Assembly (NCBI GenBank): GCA_934446475.1
Contig: CAKSEH010000002.1
Location: 111,933 to 175,932 of the forward strand
DNA from: an uncultured Eubacteriales bacterium
GTDB lineage: Bacteria > Bacillota > Clostridia > Oscillospirales > Acutalibacteraceae
Direction: 5' to 3'
DNA length: 64,000 nucleotides
Shown here piece by piece: positions 1-9,123 of the stretch. Below the pieces are notes generated by a model that was given only the letters and a program-made list of their open reading frames with translations, did not search any database and was not told where the DNA came from. A program made the position numbers and the translations under genes. Position 1 is the stretch's first letter; each line of letters starts with the position of its first letter.

Positions 1-345
1 GGTTTTTGTAATTTCGTTAAATGTGACACGGTCAACATCATCAAGGCTCAGTCCGAGTATTTGGGCAAGATGCCAGGAAATTGCTTCTCCTTCTCTATCC
101 GGGTCGGTAGCGAGCAGCACACCGTCACTGTGCTCGGCAGCTTCTTTGAGCTCTTTGATAACGTCCTTCTTGTCCGGCATATTAAGATAATGCAGTTTAA
201 ATCCGTTATCAACATCAACACCCATTTTTGATTTAGGCAAATCTCTTATATGTCCTTTGGATGCCATAATATCATAATCTTTACCGAGAACCTTTTTAAT
301 GCTCTTTATTTTCGAAGGTGACTCAACTATAACAAGCTTCGCCAT
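1..345 (-). CDS. topA: DNA topoisomerase I, N-terminal part (runs off window)
   Basis: Type IA topoisomerase that relaxes negative supercoils; only the first 115 codons are present because the gene leaves the window at base 1. The protein begins MAKLVIVESPSK, the standard TopA start. The TOPRIM acidic motif ATDPDREGEA, which binds Mg2+, lies near residues 93-102, followed by ISWHL. The ATG at 345 has an AAGGAGA ribosome binding site. It is the last visible gene after dprA, 17 bases away on the same strand; dprA-topA is a common Firmicutes pair, so co-transcription is likely. The catalytic tyrosine lies outside the window. Confidence 0.97.
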   Translation of the reverse strand, partial: MAKLVIVESPSKIKSIKKVLGKDYDIMASKGHIRDLPKSKMGVDVDNGFKLHYLNMPDKKDVIKELKEAAEHSDGVLLATDPDREGEAISWHLAQILGLSLDDVDRVTFNEITKT

Positions 346-362
346 TATCATTCTCCTTATAT

Positions 363-1517
363 CTATATTTTATCGTAAGCACCGCCTGGAAGCGCTTTAA
401 TGCACTGTTCCATCTCAAGCTCTGTAAGAGCAGAGAGAATTTCGTCATCCGAAAGACCGCAATTTAAAAGGTCGTCAGCGGTGAAATTTTGCTTATCTGT
501 ATAATTATATACTATTTTTGCTTCTTTGGAAAGAGTTTCGGGACATTTTTTTGATTTTTTAACCGAACCATCGGATTTTGTCTCATTTTCGTCCTTTTCA
601 AAAGCCTTTTCTATATCTATTTTATCGGCATATTCAACAATATAGTTGTTAAAAATATCCGAAGCATCAAGCAGCGGTATCGCACCGTCTCTTAAAAGCA
701 AATTCGAGCCTTTGTACTGACTCAATGTAGGGTTGCCGGGAATAACAAAAACATCTCTTCCCTGTTCGATTGCGTGCCCTGCGGTTATCAGCGCTCCGCT
801 CTTAACACCTGCTTCAACGACCACCGTACCGAGACCGAGCGCAGACATAAGCCTGTTTCTTACGGGGAATGTGTATTTGGTTGCGCCCTGAAACGGCGGG
901 TATTCACTGATAACACAACCCGAAGACGCTATTTTCATACGAAGTTCCTTATTCTTTATAAGATAATCGGATTCAAGTCCGCATCCGAGCACTGCGATTG
1001 TTTTGCCACCTGCTTTGATCGCTCCCGTATGTGCATAACTGTCACATCCGAGAGCTCCGCCGCTTATGATAACAAAGCCTGCTTTTGAAAGACGGTAACC
1101 GAGAGCGTATGCCGACTTCATTCCGAACTGAGTGGCTTTTCTCGGTCCCACTATCGTTACGGCAGGAAGACTGTCGATCGGAGGAAAGACGCCTTTATAA
1201 TATATAACAAGCGGCGGCTGAGGAATATTACCGAGTCTCTCGGGAAAATAAGGATCTGAAATAAGCATCAGCTTTATACCGCACTCTTTAAGCTCCCCAA
1301 GGGTTTTAAGAGCAAAATCGTAACTTAGATTTGACAGAACGGATTTAAACTGTTCCGACACATCGATTTTATCCGCAACAAGCCTTATGTCTTTATTGAG
1401 TGCATCTGCATTTAAAATTGCCTTATAAACATCATATGCCTTTTGAGTTCCTATACCGAAATACTTTTGTATTGAAATCAGATTACGAGAAATAACAAAT
1501 TTGTCCTTATTATCCAT
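363..1517 (-). CDS. dprA: DNA processing protein DprA (Smf)
   Basis: Single-stranded-DNA-binding RecA loader used in natural transformation; widely kept in bacteria not known to be competent. The Rossmann core is clear: GPRKATQFGMKSA, then IISGGALGCDSYAH and TIAVLGCGLE, ending in FVIPGNP and LLLRDGAIP. The last ~60 residues resemble the DprA winged-helix domain. The frame could open at a GTG at 1529, but the ATG at 1517 (MDNKDKFV) is the more usual start. About 384 residues, normal for the family. It sits between an rRNA methyltransferase gene and topA on the same strand. Confidence 0.95.
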   Translation of the reverse strand: MDNKDKFVISRNLISIQKYFGIGTQKAYDVYKAILNADALNKDIRLVADKIDVSEQFKSVLSNLSYDFALKTLGELKECGIKLMLISDPYFPERLGNIPQPPLVIYYKGVFPPIDSLPAVTIVGPRKATQFGMKSAYALGYRLSKAGFVIISGGALGCDSYAHTGAIKAGGKTIAVLGCGLESDYLIKNKELRMKIASSGCVISEYPPFQGATKYTFPVRNRLMSALGLGTVVVEAGVKSGALITAGHAIEQGRDVFVIPGNPTLSQYKGSNLLLRDGAIPLLDASDIFNNYIVEYADKIDIEKAFEKDENETKSDGSVKKSKKCPETLSKEAKIVYNYTDKQNFTADDLLNCGLSDDEILSALTELEMEQCIKALPGGAYDKI

Positions 1518-1562
1518 AAATCGTTTCACGCCTTAAATGAAAAAAATGCTTTCAAGATATAT

Positions 1563-2339
1563 TTACGGTTTTACCGCTTCCCAGGCAGCGATCGCACAAG
1601 CAGCCGCCGCATTCAAAGATTCTGCTCTGCCGCTCATAGGAATAGTTATCCTTTCGCAAACATTTTTAAGCTCCTCGGATATACCGTTTGCCTCATTGCC
1701 GATTATAATAACATCCCCGTTTTCAAAAGAAATGTTATTGATTTTTTCGGCATCGTGATCAACAACACAGGCAAATCCTCTTAATCCGTTTTCTTTTATA
1801 AAATCCGAGATACTCTCCGTAAAATAAAGAGGCATTCTCAAAAGAGTTCCCATAGAATTCCTTATACATTTCGGAGAATACGGGTCGCAGCCGGACTCAA
1901 TGATCAATCCTTTTATTCCGAGTGCCTCCGCAGTTCTTGCAACTGCACCGAGATTTGCGGGGTCCTGCAAATTTTCAAGCGCTATGAATTTGCCGTTTTT
2001 ATCAGGGGCAGTGTTAACGCTCGGTATCTTTGATACCGCAAGTATTCCCTGCGGCGATTGTGTATCGGAAATTTTATCAAAAACTTCGTTTGTAACTATG
2101 TAAACCGAGCCGCTGTTTTCAGAAAGTCTTTTGAGATCCCACGGGAACTTATCGGCAAACTTTTCGGATACGATCAGTTTATCAAACTTTATGCCGTTTT
2201 CCTCTGCATCGTTACAAATTCTGAGACCTTCTGTAACAAAAAGTCCGTTTTCTTTTCTTGCCTTTGAAGACGATTGAAGAGAGCATACGAGCTTGATAAG
2301 CGGATTGTTTTTTGCGGATATTCTGTTTACGGATATCAC
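1563..2339 (-). CDS. TrmH/SpoU family RNA 2'-O-methyltransferase
   Basis: SPOUT-class methyltransferase of 258 residues using S-adenosylmethionine, probably modifying 23S rRNA (RlmB/TsnR-like). An N-terminal substrate-binding domain (ISAKNNPLIKLVCSL) precedes a SpoU domain with ALENLQDPANLGAVARTAEA (motif 1), IIIGNEANGIS (motif 2) and IPMSGRAESLNAAAA (motif 3), which form the knotted cofactor site. The start is a GTG at 2339 with an AGGTGAT site just upstream. It lies downstream of the infC-rpmI-rplT operon terminator. In many Firmicutes this gene follows rplT. The exact target nucleotide cannot be read from the sequence. Confidence 0.9.
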   Translation of the reverse strand: MISVNRISAKNNPLIKLVCSLQSSSKARKENGLFVTEGLRICNDAEENGIKFDKLIVSEKFADKFPWDLKRLSENSGSVYIVTNEVFDKISDTQSPQGILAVSKIPSVNTAPDKNGKFIALENLQDPANLGAVARTAEALGIKGLIIESGCDPYSPKCIRNSMGTLLRMPLYFTESISDFIKENGLRGFACVVDHDAEKINNISFENGDVIIIGNEANGISEELKNVCERITIPMSGRAESLNAAAACAIAAWEAVKP

Positions 2340-2362
2340 TGTATCACCTACTTATAAATAGC

Positions 2363-2392
2363 AAAAATTCGCCCGAGAAACTATCTCGGGCG
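2363..2392 (-). terminator. Terminator after rplT
   Basis: On the minus strand a 9-bp perfect stem (CGCCCGAGA / TCTCGGGCG, + positions 2370-2378 and 2384-2392) with a 5-base loop is followed by AATTTTTG. It lies directly after the rplT stop and before the methyltransferase gene. Confidence 0.85.
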
Positions 2393-2400
2393 ATATTTAA

Positions 2401-2760
2401 TTATTTGCTGAGAGCCTTCTCCGCAGTTTTAACAAGTGCGGTAAAACCGGCAGCGTCATTAACTGCAATATCTGCAAGCATCTTACGGTTTATCTGAACT
2501 CCGGCTTTGTTAAGACCGTTCATAAATGTAGAATAGTTCATACCGTTAAGCTTTGCGGCTGCAGAAATACGGGTTATCCAGAGGCGACGGAAGTCACGCT
2601 TCTTCTGCCTGCGGCCGATATAAGCATAGTTTCCGGATTTCATTACCGCCTCTTTAGCGGTTTTAAAAAGCTTGGACTTGGCACCGAAGTAACCCTTGGC
2701 AAGCTTTAATGTCTTTTTTCTTCTCTTGCGTGTAGCCAACGCACCTTTTACACGAGCCAT
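2401..2760 (-). CDS. rplT: 50S ribosomal protein L20
   Basis: Primary 23S rRNA-binding protein needed for early 50S assembly; in Bacillus it also autoregulates the infC-rpmI-rplT operon. 119 residues, the standard length. The basic N-terminal extension (MARVKGALATRKRRKKTLKLAKGY) and the globular domain ISAAAKLNGMNYSTFMNGL are both typical. It is third in the operon after infC and rpmI, with a 30-base gap and an AGGTTACTT ribosome binding site. A terminator follows immediately. Confidence 0.99.
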   Translation of the reverse strand: MARVKGALATRKRRKKTLKLAKGYFGAKSKLFKTAKEAVMKSGNYAYIGRRQKKRDFRRLWITRISAAAKLNGMNYSTFMNGLNKAGVQINRKMLADIAVNDAAGFTALVKTAEKALSK

Positions 2761-2790
2761 TTAAGTAACCTCCACTAAATTCAATCCCGA

Positions 2791-2988
2791 TTATTTATAG
2801 GGGATCATTTTCTTTACCTTTGCAACATTTGTTACATCGGCGCATACTACCTTGCGAAGATTTCTCTTACGCTTTGTTGTCTTCTTGTTAAGAATGTGCG
2901 ACTTGAAAGCGTGGGCACGCTTAACCTTGCCGGTTTTTGTGAGCTTGAAACGCTTTTTAGCGCCGCTGTGTGTTTTAATCTTAGGCAT
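2791..2988 (-). CDS. rpmI: 50S ribosomal protein L35
   Basis: Small basic 50S protein of 65 residues beginning MPKIKTHSGAKKRFK, the hallmark L35 start, with the KSHILNKKT segment. It lies between infC and rplT in the usual order, with an AGGAGGACTTATA ribosome binding site upstream of its ATG. Confidence 0.99.
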   Translation of the reverse strand: MPKIKTHSGAKKRFKLTKTGKVKRAHAFKSHILNKKTTKRKRNLRKVVCADVTNVAKVKKMIPYK

Positions 2989-3012
2989 TATAAGTCCTCC
3001 TATATAATAACA

Positions 3013-3531
3013 TTATTTACCGGATTTCGGAGCCAGGAACATCAACATATTACGGCCCTCCATCTTTGCAGCCTTTTCAACCGAAGAAACCTCACTGCAA
3101 TATTCCGCAAAGCGGGTCATAGTTTCAAGACCTATTTCCGGATGCCCCATTTCACGGCCCCTGAAACGGATCGAAACCTTAACTTTGTTACCGCCCTTCA
3201 AAAATTTAATAGCGTGATTTCCTTTTGTTTCAAAATCGTGTGTATCGATACTCAGACCCAAACGAATCTCTTTAACATCGATAACCTTTTGATTTTTCTT
3301 TGCGTCTTTCTCCCGCTTTGACTGCTCAAAACGATACTTACCGTAGTCCATAATCTTACATACGGGCGGCACGGCGTTCGGAGAAATGTTTACAAGGTCA
3401 AGATCGCTTGCATAGGCTGCTTCAAGAGCCTTTGCAATGGGCATAATGCCGAGCTGAGCGCCGTCCTGACCGATAACACGGACTTCCTTAAATTTGATAC
3501 CTTCGTTGATTGCCAACTCTTTGCTGCTTAT
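3013..3531 (-). CDS. infC: Translation initiation factor IF-3, apparently with an AUA start
   Basis: Binds the 30S subunit and rejects non-canonical start codons and non-initiator tRNA. Two domains: IF3-N (INEGIKFKEVRVIGQDGAQLG to MDYGKYRFEQ) and IF3-C (IRLGLSIDTHDFETK to the end). The reading frame has no ATG or GTG near the expected N-terminus. A TTG at 3516 lies 24 bases from the GGAGG at 3541-3545, too far. The in-frame ATA at 3529-3531 is 9 bases from that GGAGG and yields (M)SSKELAINEGIKF, which fits the usual IF3 N-terminus. IF3 genes in other bacteria use AUU or similar starts for autoregulation, so an AUA start is plausible; it is inference from spacing and alignment. Confidence 0.93.
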   Translation of the reverse strand: MSSKELAINEGIKFKEVRVIGQDGAQLGIMPIAKALEAAYASDLDLVNISPNAVPPVCKIMDYGKYRFEQSKREKDAKKNQKVIDVKEIRLGLSIDTHDFETKGNHAIKFLKGGNKVKVSIRFRGREMGHPEIGLETMTRFAEYCSEVSSVEKAAKMEGRNMLMFLAPKSGK

Positions 3532-3589
3532 TTCAAAGCACCTCCGTAATTCAGTAAAAAGCTTCGGGCGGAAAATATCCGCTTATAAT

Positions 3590-3618
3590 AACAAAGGCGC
3601 AGACATAAAATCTGCGCC
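3590..3618 (-). terminator. Leader attenuator ahead of infC
   Basis: In the 5' leader of infC the minus strand has an 8-bp GC-rich stem GGCGCAGA / TCTGCGCC (+ positions 3596-3603 and 3611-3618) with a 7-base loop, followed by TTTGTTATT. It lies between the promoter at 3707-3734 and the infC ribosome binding site, so it would act as a conditional terminator. The roughly 90 bases upstream of it may hold the alternative fold, as in L20-type leaders of Firmicutes. Confidence 0.7.
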
Positions 3619-3706
3619 GAAAAAAAGCCTTTAAAAAACTCTTATCGACCGAGCGATAAAACACGCAGGGTGAGAACGCAGATGTTCTACTTCTTTGTCT
3701 TAGAAT

Positions 3707-3734
3707 ATTATAACACCGTTTTTCAATTTGTCAA
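3707..3734 (-). promoter_or_regulatory. Promoter of infC-rpmI-rplT
   Basis: On the minus strand TTGACA (+ 3729-3734) and TATAAT (+ 3707-3712) are separated by 16 bases, both matching the sigma-A consensus. The predicted transcript has a leader of about 170 bases. Confidence 0.85.
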
Positions 3735-3761
3735 GCAAAAATTTTCCGATCGGATTATAAG

Positions 3762-6050
3762 TCAATCGCCGTTATCGGGATGAGTCGGTGAAGAGCTCGA
3801 AGGGGTGCTCGATACCGGCGGAGTTACAGGCGTTGAAGGAGTTGACGGTGTTGACGGTGTGCTCGGTGTCGAAGGGGTTGACGGAGTTGAGGGCGAAGAC
3901 GGGGTGGTCGGTGTCTGCGAGGGATGGCTCGAAGACGCACTGCTGCTTGAGCCTGCGCCTGATGTTACGCCGCCGGTTGACATTCCCGAGTGCTTGCCGC
4001 TGCAGGTCTGAACTGTTCCGGGAACAAAAAGTCCCGCTTCGGTGCTGTAGCACTTGCTGCCGGCAGGCAATCCCGTATATCTGCAGGCTTTTGCAGATAT
4101 AACATCCGGCGAATCGACGAATTCTTTCTTTTCAAGGCCCTTATGAACTTCCGTCATTATAGCTTTCCACACATTTGCCGCTGCGGCGCCGTTCGATACC
4201 TTCGCAGGTTTATCAAATCCGCACCAAACAGAGGCTACATAATACGGAGAGCCCGCAACCATCCATAAGTCGTTTGATTCGCTTGAAGTACCCGTTTTTG
4301 CATAAGCCCTCATAGAGCTGTAACTTCTGATACCACGACCGGTACCCTGTGAACCGTAAACAACATTTTGTAAAAGCTTATTCATAACGGTTGCGGCGGC
4401 AGGTTTTATCGCCTGTTCGCCGTCGATATCGGCGTTAAGCACTATTTCGCCGTTTGAACGTTCTATTTTGTAATAAGTGACCGGCTTATAATATTTTCCG
4501 TTATTACCGAATATTGCATATGCTGCGGCGGATTCCGTAGGAGTTATACCGTAAGTACAGCCGCCGAGCGCAAGGGATGCAAGGTTCTTATCGGTGTCGG
4601 TAAGGTGTTTCATATGAAGTGTCTGCGTGAGGAAATTATACGAAACATCTACGCCCATTGATTTTAAGATATGGCACGGTATTGTATTTGCGGAGCGCTC
4701 TATGGCTTTTGAAATAGTCATAGTACCGGCATAGTATCCGTACCACTCCTTGGGTCCCTTTGTACCGTCCGGATAGTATTTATCGAGCGGTTTATCCACT
4801 ATTCTCGAATTATAGGTTGCAACGCCCGTGTTTATTGCCGGAGCATATACGCCTATAGGTTTCATAGTGGAACCGGGCTGCCTCGGGACATTGTAGGCTC
4901 TGTTAAGACCCCTGTTAACCGTTTTTTCGCCCGTACCGCCCGAAATTCCGACAATATGGCCCTGATAATCCATAATTGTTATTGCCGATTCAAGATGCTT
5001 TGATTTATCCGACGGAGATTTCTGTGCAAAATATGTGCCGACATTTTTATACACACCGTCGATTATTCCCTGAATTCTCGTATCAAGTGTGGCGTAGATC
5101 TTATATCCGCCGTTATAAAGCTTTGTTGTTGCAACCTCTTTTGAGCAGCTATATTTTTCGGCAAGGTCTTCGGTTACGTTATCTATCAATGTCTCTACAA
5201 AATAAGAGTTTACCGGTATCTCAAATCTGCTCTGCTGAGTTTTATCGATTTTGATCTCCTCATCGTAAGCTTTTGAATAATCCTCATAGGATATTTTCTT
5301 CTGCTTGAGCATTTCATCAAGCACAAGCCTGCGGCGTTTTGCATTCGCCTCGGGATTTATATCGGGCTTATATAATGAAGGATTTTTTGTTATTGCCGCT
5401 ATGCAGGCGCACTCCGCAAGGGTAAGCTCACTGACATCCTTATTAAAATAATAGTTTGCGGCAACCTGAACTCCGCAGTTTCTTCCGCCGAGATTTATCG
5501 TGTTGAGGTACGCTTCAAGAATTGTTTTTTTATTAAGCATCTTCTCTATCATCAACGCTCGCATAATTTCACGCATTTTTCTTGAAGCATCCTGCTTACT
5601 GTCAGACGTCAGGTTCTTTATAAGCTGCTGAGTAATGGTCGAGCCGCCCTGATTGCCCTGCAGAATATTAACGTGAGGCAGCCAGTTTATAAATGCGGCG
5701 CCGGTTCTTTTCCAATCTACACCGTCGTGCTGATAAAAGCGTTGATCTTCAATTGCAATGAAAGCATTTATCAAATCCTTAGGGATTTTATCTATCCCCA
5801 CCCAGATACGGTTTTCATCTCCGTGAATTCGCTGATATTCGTTCCACTCGCCTTTTTCGTTTTGAACATATATGACCGACGTCATATTCATTTCCATATT
5901 TTTAATATTGGCGACAATATCGTTGCAGCCGAGAAAATCAAGTGCTTTAGGGCCGTTTCCGGTTTTTGCCACTGCAAACACCATTCCGACCGAAGCAACG
6001 ACAATTATTAGACTGAGTAATATGCAGGTAAATTTGAAAGCCTTTTTCAC
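3762..6050 (-). CDS. Class A penicillin-binding protein (PBP1A-like)
   Basis: Bifunctional peptidoglycan glycosyltransferase/transpeptidase of 762 residues anchored by one N-terminal membrane segment (about residues 7-28). The GT51 domain shows IEDQRFYQHDGVDWKRTG with the catalytic Glu, then QGGSTITQQLIKN. The transpeptidase domain has GSTMKPIG (SxxK serine), SANTIPCH (SxN) and AKTGTSS (KTG). The last ~80 residues are a Ser/Thr/Pro linker with repeated TPS units, probably a wall-spanning or disordered tail. It is a single gene, divergent from the ABC transporter at 6323. The 6051-6322 gap holds both genes' upstream regions and no ORF. Confidence 0.95.
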   Translation of the reverse strand: MKKAFKFTCILLSLIIVVASVGMVFAVAKTGNGPKALDFLGCNDIVANIKNMEMNMTSVIYVQNEKGEWNEYQRIHGDENRIWVGIDKIPKDLINAFIAIEDQRFYQHDGVDWKRTGAAFINWLPHVNILQGNQGGSTITQQLIKNLTSDSKQDASRKMREIMRALMIEKMLNKKTILEAYLNTINLGGRNCGVQVAANYYFNKDVSELTLAECACIAAITKNPSLYKPDINPEANAKRRRLVLDEMLKQKKISYEDYSKAYDEEIKIDKTQQSRFEIPVNSYFVETLIDNVTEDLAEKYSCSKEVATTKLYNGGYKIYATLDTRIQGIIDGVYKNVGTYFAQKSPSDKSKHLESAITIMDYQGHIVGISGGTGEKTVNRGLNRAYNVPRQPGSTMKPIGVYAPAINTGVATYNSRIVDKPLDKYYPDGTKGPKEWYGYYAGTMTISKAIERSANTIPCHILKSMGVDVSYNFLTQTLHMKHLTDTDKNLASLALGGCTYGITPTESAAAYAIFGNNGKYYKPVTYYKIERSNGEIVLNADIDGEQAIKPAAATVMNKLLQNVVYGSQGTGRGIRSYSSMRAYAKTGTSSESNDLWMVAGSPYYVASVWCGFDKPAKVSNGAAAANVWKAIMTEVHKGLEKKEFVDSPDVISAKACRYTGLPAGSKCYSTEAGLFVPGTVQTCSGKHSGMSTGGVTSGAGSSSSASSSHPSQTPTTPSSPSTPSTPSTPSTPSTPSTPSTPVTPPVSSTPSSSSPTHPDNGD

Positions 6051-6322
6051 AATAGGTCCTCCTGTTGATGATTACCGTGTGGATATTGTAATATAAACCA
6101 AAAAGTCAAAAACCTTTTCGGCAGTTTTATTGTTTCAATGTTCTCTGACAAAAACAGTATTTTTTAAAATATGAATGCATTTTGAGCGGCAGCAAAATGC
6201 CGCAGGTTTGAAGATATTATAACACTCTTTTTTAAATAAAGCAAATTTTTTTACGATTATTCATAGTTTATCTATAATTTAAGGATATAATTCCCATAAG
6301 AGTTTTAATAAGGAGAACATAT

Positions 6323-8947
6323 ATGCTGAAGCTTGTTGATATCAAAAAAACATATAAAGTTGCCGATACCGAAACAAAGGCTCTTAAGGGGATAAATATA
6401 GAATTTCGGAAAAACGAATTTGTTTCTATCCTCGGTCCTTCCGGATGCGGCAAAACAACACTTTTGAACATTATAGGCGGTCTTGACAGATACTCTTCCG
6501 GAGACCTGCAGATATGCGGCCGTTCAACAAAAGAATACAAAGATGCCGATTGGGACACATACCGCAATCATACGATAGGCTTCGTTTTTCAAAGCTACAA
6601 TCTCATTCCCCATCAAAGCGTTTTATCAAACGTTGAGCTTGCGCTGACGCTTTCCGGGGTTTCCCGTGCGCAGCGCAGAGAAAAGGCAAAGCAAGCACTT
6701 ATAAAGGTAGGGCTCGGAGATCACCTTAACAAAAAGCCAAACCAGATGTCAGGCGGTCAGATGCAGAGAGTCGCTATTGCAAGGGCAATTGTAAACGACC
6801 CCGAAATCCTTCTTGCAGACGAACCTACGGGAGCGCTCGATAGTGAGACGAGCCTTCAAATAATGGATCTGTTAAAGGAAATAGCAAATGACCGACTTGT
6901 AATTATGGTAACCCATAATCCGCAGCTTGCGGAAAAGTACTCAACAAGAATAATAAAGTTGTTTGACGGTCTTGTTGTGGATGACAGCGATCCTTATACG
7001 AGCAAAGACCAAAACAACGAAACCGAAAAGTACGGTAAAAAGCAAAAAAAGCCGTCAATGTCATTCCTCACCGCATTTTCTCTTTCCTTTAACAATCTTC
7101 TTACCAAAAAAGCAAGAACGATACTGACATCCTTTGCAGGGTCTATAGGAATAATCGGAATTGCCCTTATTCTCTCCCTTTCAAGCGGAGTTCAGCTTTA
7201 TATAAACGATGTTGAAGAAAAAACCCTTTCAAGTTATCCGCTGACACTTCAGGAAAACACCACCGATGTAAGTGAAATGATAAACAGTCTTATGGGGGAA
7301 AACAAATCATCCAAAGAGCATAATACCGACAAAATCTATTCGAACGACATAATGTCAGATATGATAACTATGATGGTAAACGGTTCGACAAAGAACGACC
7401 TTGCCGCATTTAAAAAATATATAGAGGGTGACGGAAAGGCGATAAAAGACTACACTTCGGATATCAAGTATACCTACTCGATCAAGTTAAACATTTTTAC
7501 AACTGACGGTTACAAGGTAAATCCGGGGCAGGTTTTTGAAAAGCTCGGTTTTGAAACGGACCAAAGTTCAAATCCGATGTCCGGTATGTATTCGGGTATG
7601 TCCAACACCGATGTATGGCAGGAATTGCTTGATAACGAGGAGCTTCTCAAAAAGCAGTATACCGTTCTTTCGGGCAGATACCCGAAAAACTATAACGAAG
7701 CGGTTGTTATAGTCGATAAAAACAACGAAATAAGCGATTACACACTTTACACTCTCGGACTCAAAGACGCTGACGAACTTGCGGAAAAATTCAAAGCCGC
7801 AATGACTGCCGACGGAAATATTAAGCTCGAAAAGGAAAAACAGACGCAGTACTCATATGACGATATACTTTCCCTTAAATTCAAGCTCTTGTTAAACAGC
7901 GACACTTACAGCGAAAATCCGGACGGTACCTGGACCGATATGAGTGAAGACAGTCTTTATATCAGTGAAAAGCTTAAGACCGCAGAAGATATAACTATAG
8001 TCGGTATACTTAAAGCCAACGATAAAATGAACGGTATGGCAAGCGGTACAGTGGGTTATCTCAGCACACTTATGACCCATCTGATTGAAAAAAATAACAA
8101 CAGTAAAATTGTAAAACTTCAGATTGAAAACAAGGAAAAAGATGTAATAACAGGTCTGCCCTTCCCCGAAGATAAAGACTATACGATGGACGATATAAAC
8201 GCCTATATATCGGAAAGACCCGCCGAAGAACAGGCACAGTTCAACGCATATATTGCCCAGATGCGAAGCGAAGGGCTTGACGATAAAAAAATCATTGCCA
8301 AATTCAAGCCCTACATTGAAGCAGCTTTGAGCAAATCAACATATGACGGCAACTTAAAACTGCTCGGTGTATCCGATACAGACAAACCGAGCGGCATAAA
8401 TATTTACCCCAAGGATTTTGAATCAAAATCCGAGATCACCGATATAATAGACAAATACAATCACACAAAAGGTGAGGACTCACAAATCAAGTACACCGAT
8501 TATATCGGTCTTATGATGTCCTCCATAACAACAATAATAAATGCAATAAGTTATATACTTATAGCGTTTGTAAGCATCTCGCTTATCGTGTCATCCATTA
8601 TGATAGGAATAATAACCTATATTTCCGTTCTTGAGCGGACTAAAGAAATCGGAATTTTAAGGGCTATGGGAGCTTCCAAGCGTGACGTTTCGAGAGTATT
8701 TAACGCAGAAACCATAGTTGTTGGTCTTGCTGCGGGGTTGCTCGGAATAGGCGTAACGCTCCTTTTGCTGATCCCGATAAACGCTATTATAAAATCGATA
8801 ACAAGTATAGGCGGACTTGCCGTACTTCCTCCTATCGGTGCAGTAATTCTTGTTCTTATAAGTATGTTCTTAACGTTCATCGCAGGTCTTATTCCTGCTA
8901 AAATTGCTGCAAAAAAAGAACCTGTCACATCACTTAGGACAGAATAA
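6323..8947 (+). CDS. ABC transporter, fused ATPase and FtsX-type permease
   Basis: One 874-residue chain joins an N-terminal MacB/LolD-type ATPase (about residues 1-230) to a permease with a large extracytoplasmic domain. The ATPase has Walker A GPSGCGKTT, signature MSGGQMQR, Walker B ILLADEPTGALD and the H-loop VTHN. The permease has one membrane helix near residue 270, about 450 residues outside, and three helices at the end containing the FtsX core (ERTKEIGILRAMGAS). Such type VII ABC systems act in peptide efflux, antibiotic resistance or lipoprotein handling; the substrate is unknown. An AAGGAG site precedes the ATG. A weak TTTACG-17-TATAAT (6250-6278) may be its promoter. Confidence 0.92.
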   Translation: MLKLVDIKKTYKVADTETKALKGINIEFRKNEFVSILGPSGCGKTTLLNIIGGLDRYSSGDLQICGRSTKEYKDADWDTYRNHTIGFVFQSYNLIPHQSVLSNVELALTLSGVSRAQRREKAKQALIKVGLGDHLNKKPNQMSGGQMQRVAIARAIVNDPEILLADEPTGALDSETSLQIMDLLKEIANDRLVIMVTHNPQLAEKYSTRIIKLFDGLVVDDSDPYTSKDQNNETEKYGKKQKKPSMSFLTAFSLSFNNLLTKKARTILTSFAGSIGIIGIALILSLSSGVQLYINDVEEKTLSSYPLTLQENTTDVSEMINSLMGENKSSKEHNTDKIYSNDIMSDMITMMVNGSTKNDLAAFKKYIEGDGKAIKDYTSDIKYTYSIKLNIFTTDGYKVNPGQVFEKLGFETDQSSNPMSGMYSGMSNTDVWQELLDNEELLKKQYTVLSGRYPKNYNEAVVIVDKNNEISDYTLYTLGLKDADELAEKFKAAMTADGNIKLEKEKQTQYSYDDILSLKFKLLLNSDTYSENPDGTWTDMSEDSLYISEKLKTAEDITIVGILKANDKMNGMASGTVGYLSTLMTHLIEKNNNSKIVKLQIENKEKDVITGLPFPEDKDYTMDDINAYISERPAEEQAQFNAYIAQMRSEGLDDKKIIAKFKPYIEAALSKSTYDGNLKLLGVSDTDKPSGINIYPKDFESKSEITDIIDKYNHTKGEDSQIKYTDYIGLMMSSITTIINAISYILIAFVSISLIVSSIMIGIITYISVLERTKEIGILRAMGASKRDVSRVFNAETIVVGLAAGLLGIGVTLLLLIPINAIIKSITSIGGLAVLPPIGAVILVLISMFLTFIAGLIPAKIAAKKEPVTSLRTE

Positions 8948-9002
8948 AAATAAATACGGCGTGAATGCCGCAAAAACAGAATTTTAGATTTATCGAAAAA
9001 TT

Positions 9003-9038
9003 ACATACCGACAGTCTTTTAAAAGACTGTCGGTATGT
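9003..9038. repeat. 36-bp perfect palindrome between convergent genes
   Basis: Two 18-base arms, ACATACCGACAGTCTTTT and its exact reverse complement, abut without a spacer. It lies between the convergent ABC transporter and pseudouridine synthase genes. It may act as a bidirectional terminator, although neither side has a clean U-tract. Confidence 0.8.
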
Positions 9039-9123
9039 ATGTTACGAAGGATATTTATAAACAGACCGATAAACTGTGAATTTATCCGAAGAAACCGATT
9101 TATACTTGTCGGATATAACGCTT

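Noticed and set aside
774..1088. Plus-strand open frame within dprA
   Set aside because: Lies opposite a well-supported gene with no ribosome binding site or family resemblance; antisense shadow.
3805..4011. Plus-strand Val/Gly-rich open frame opposite the PBP tail
   Set aside because: Low-complexity mirror of the TPS repeats; no start signal.
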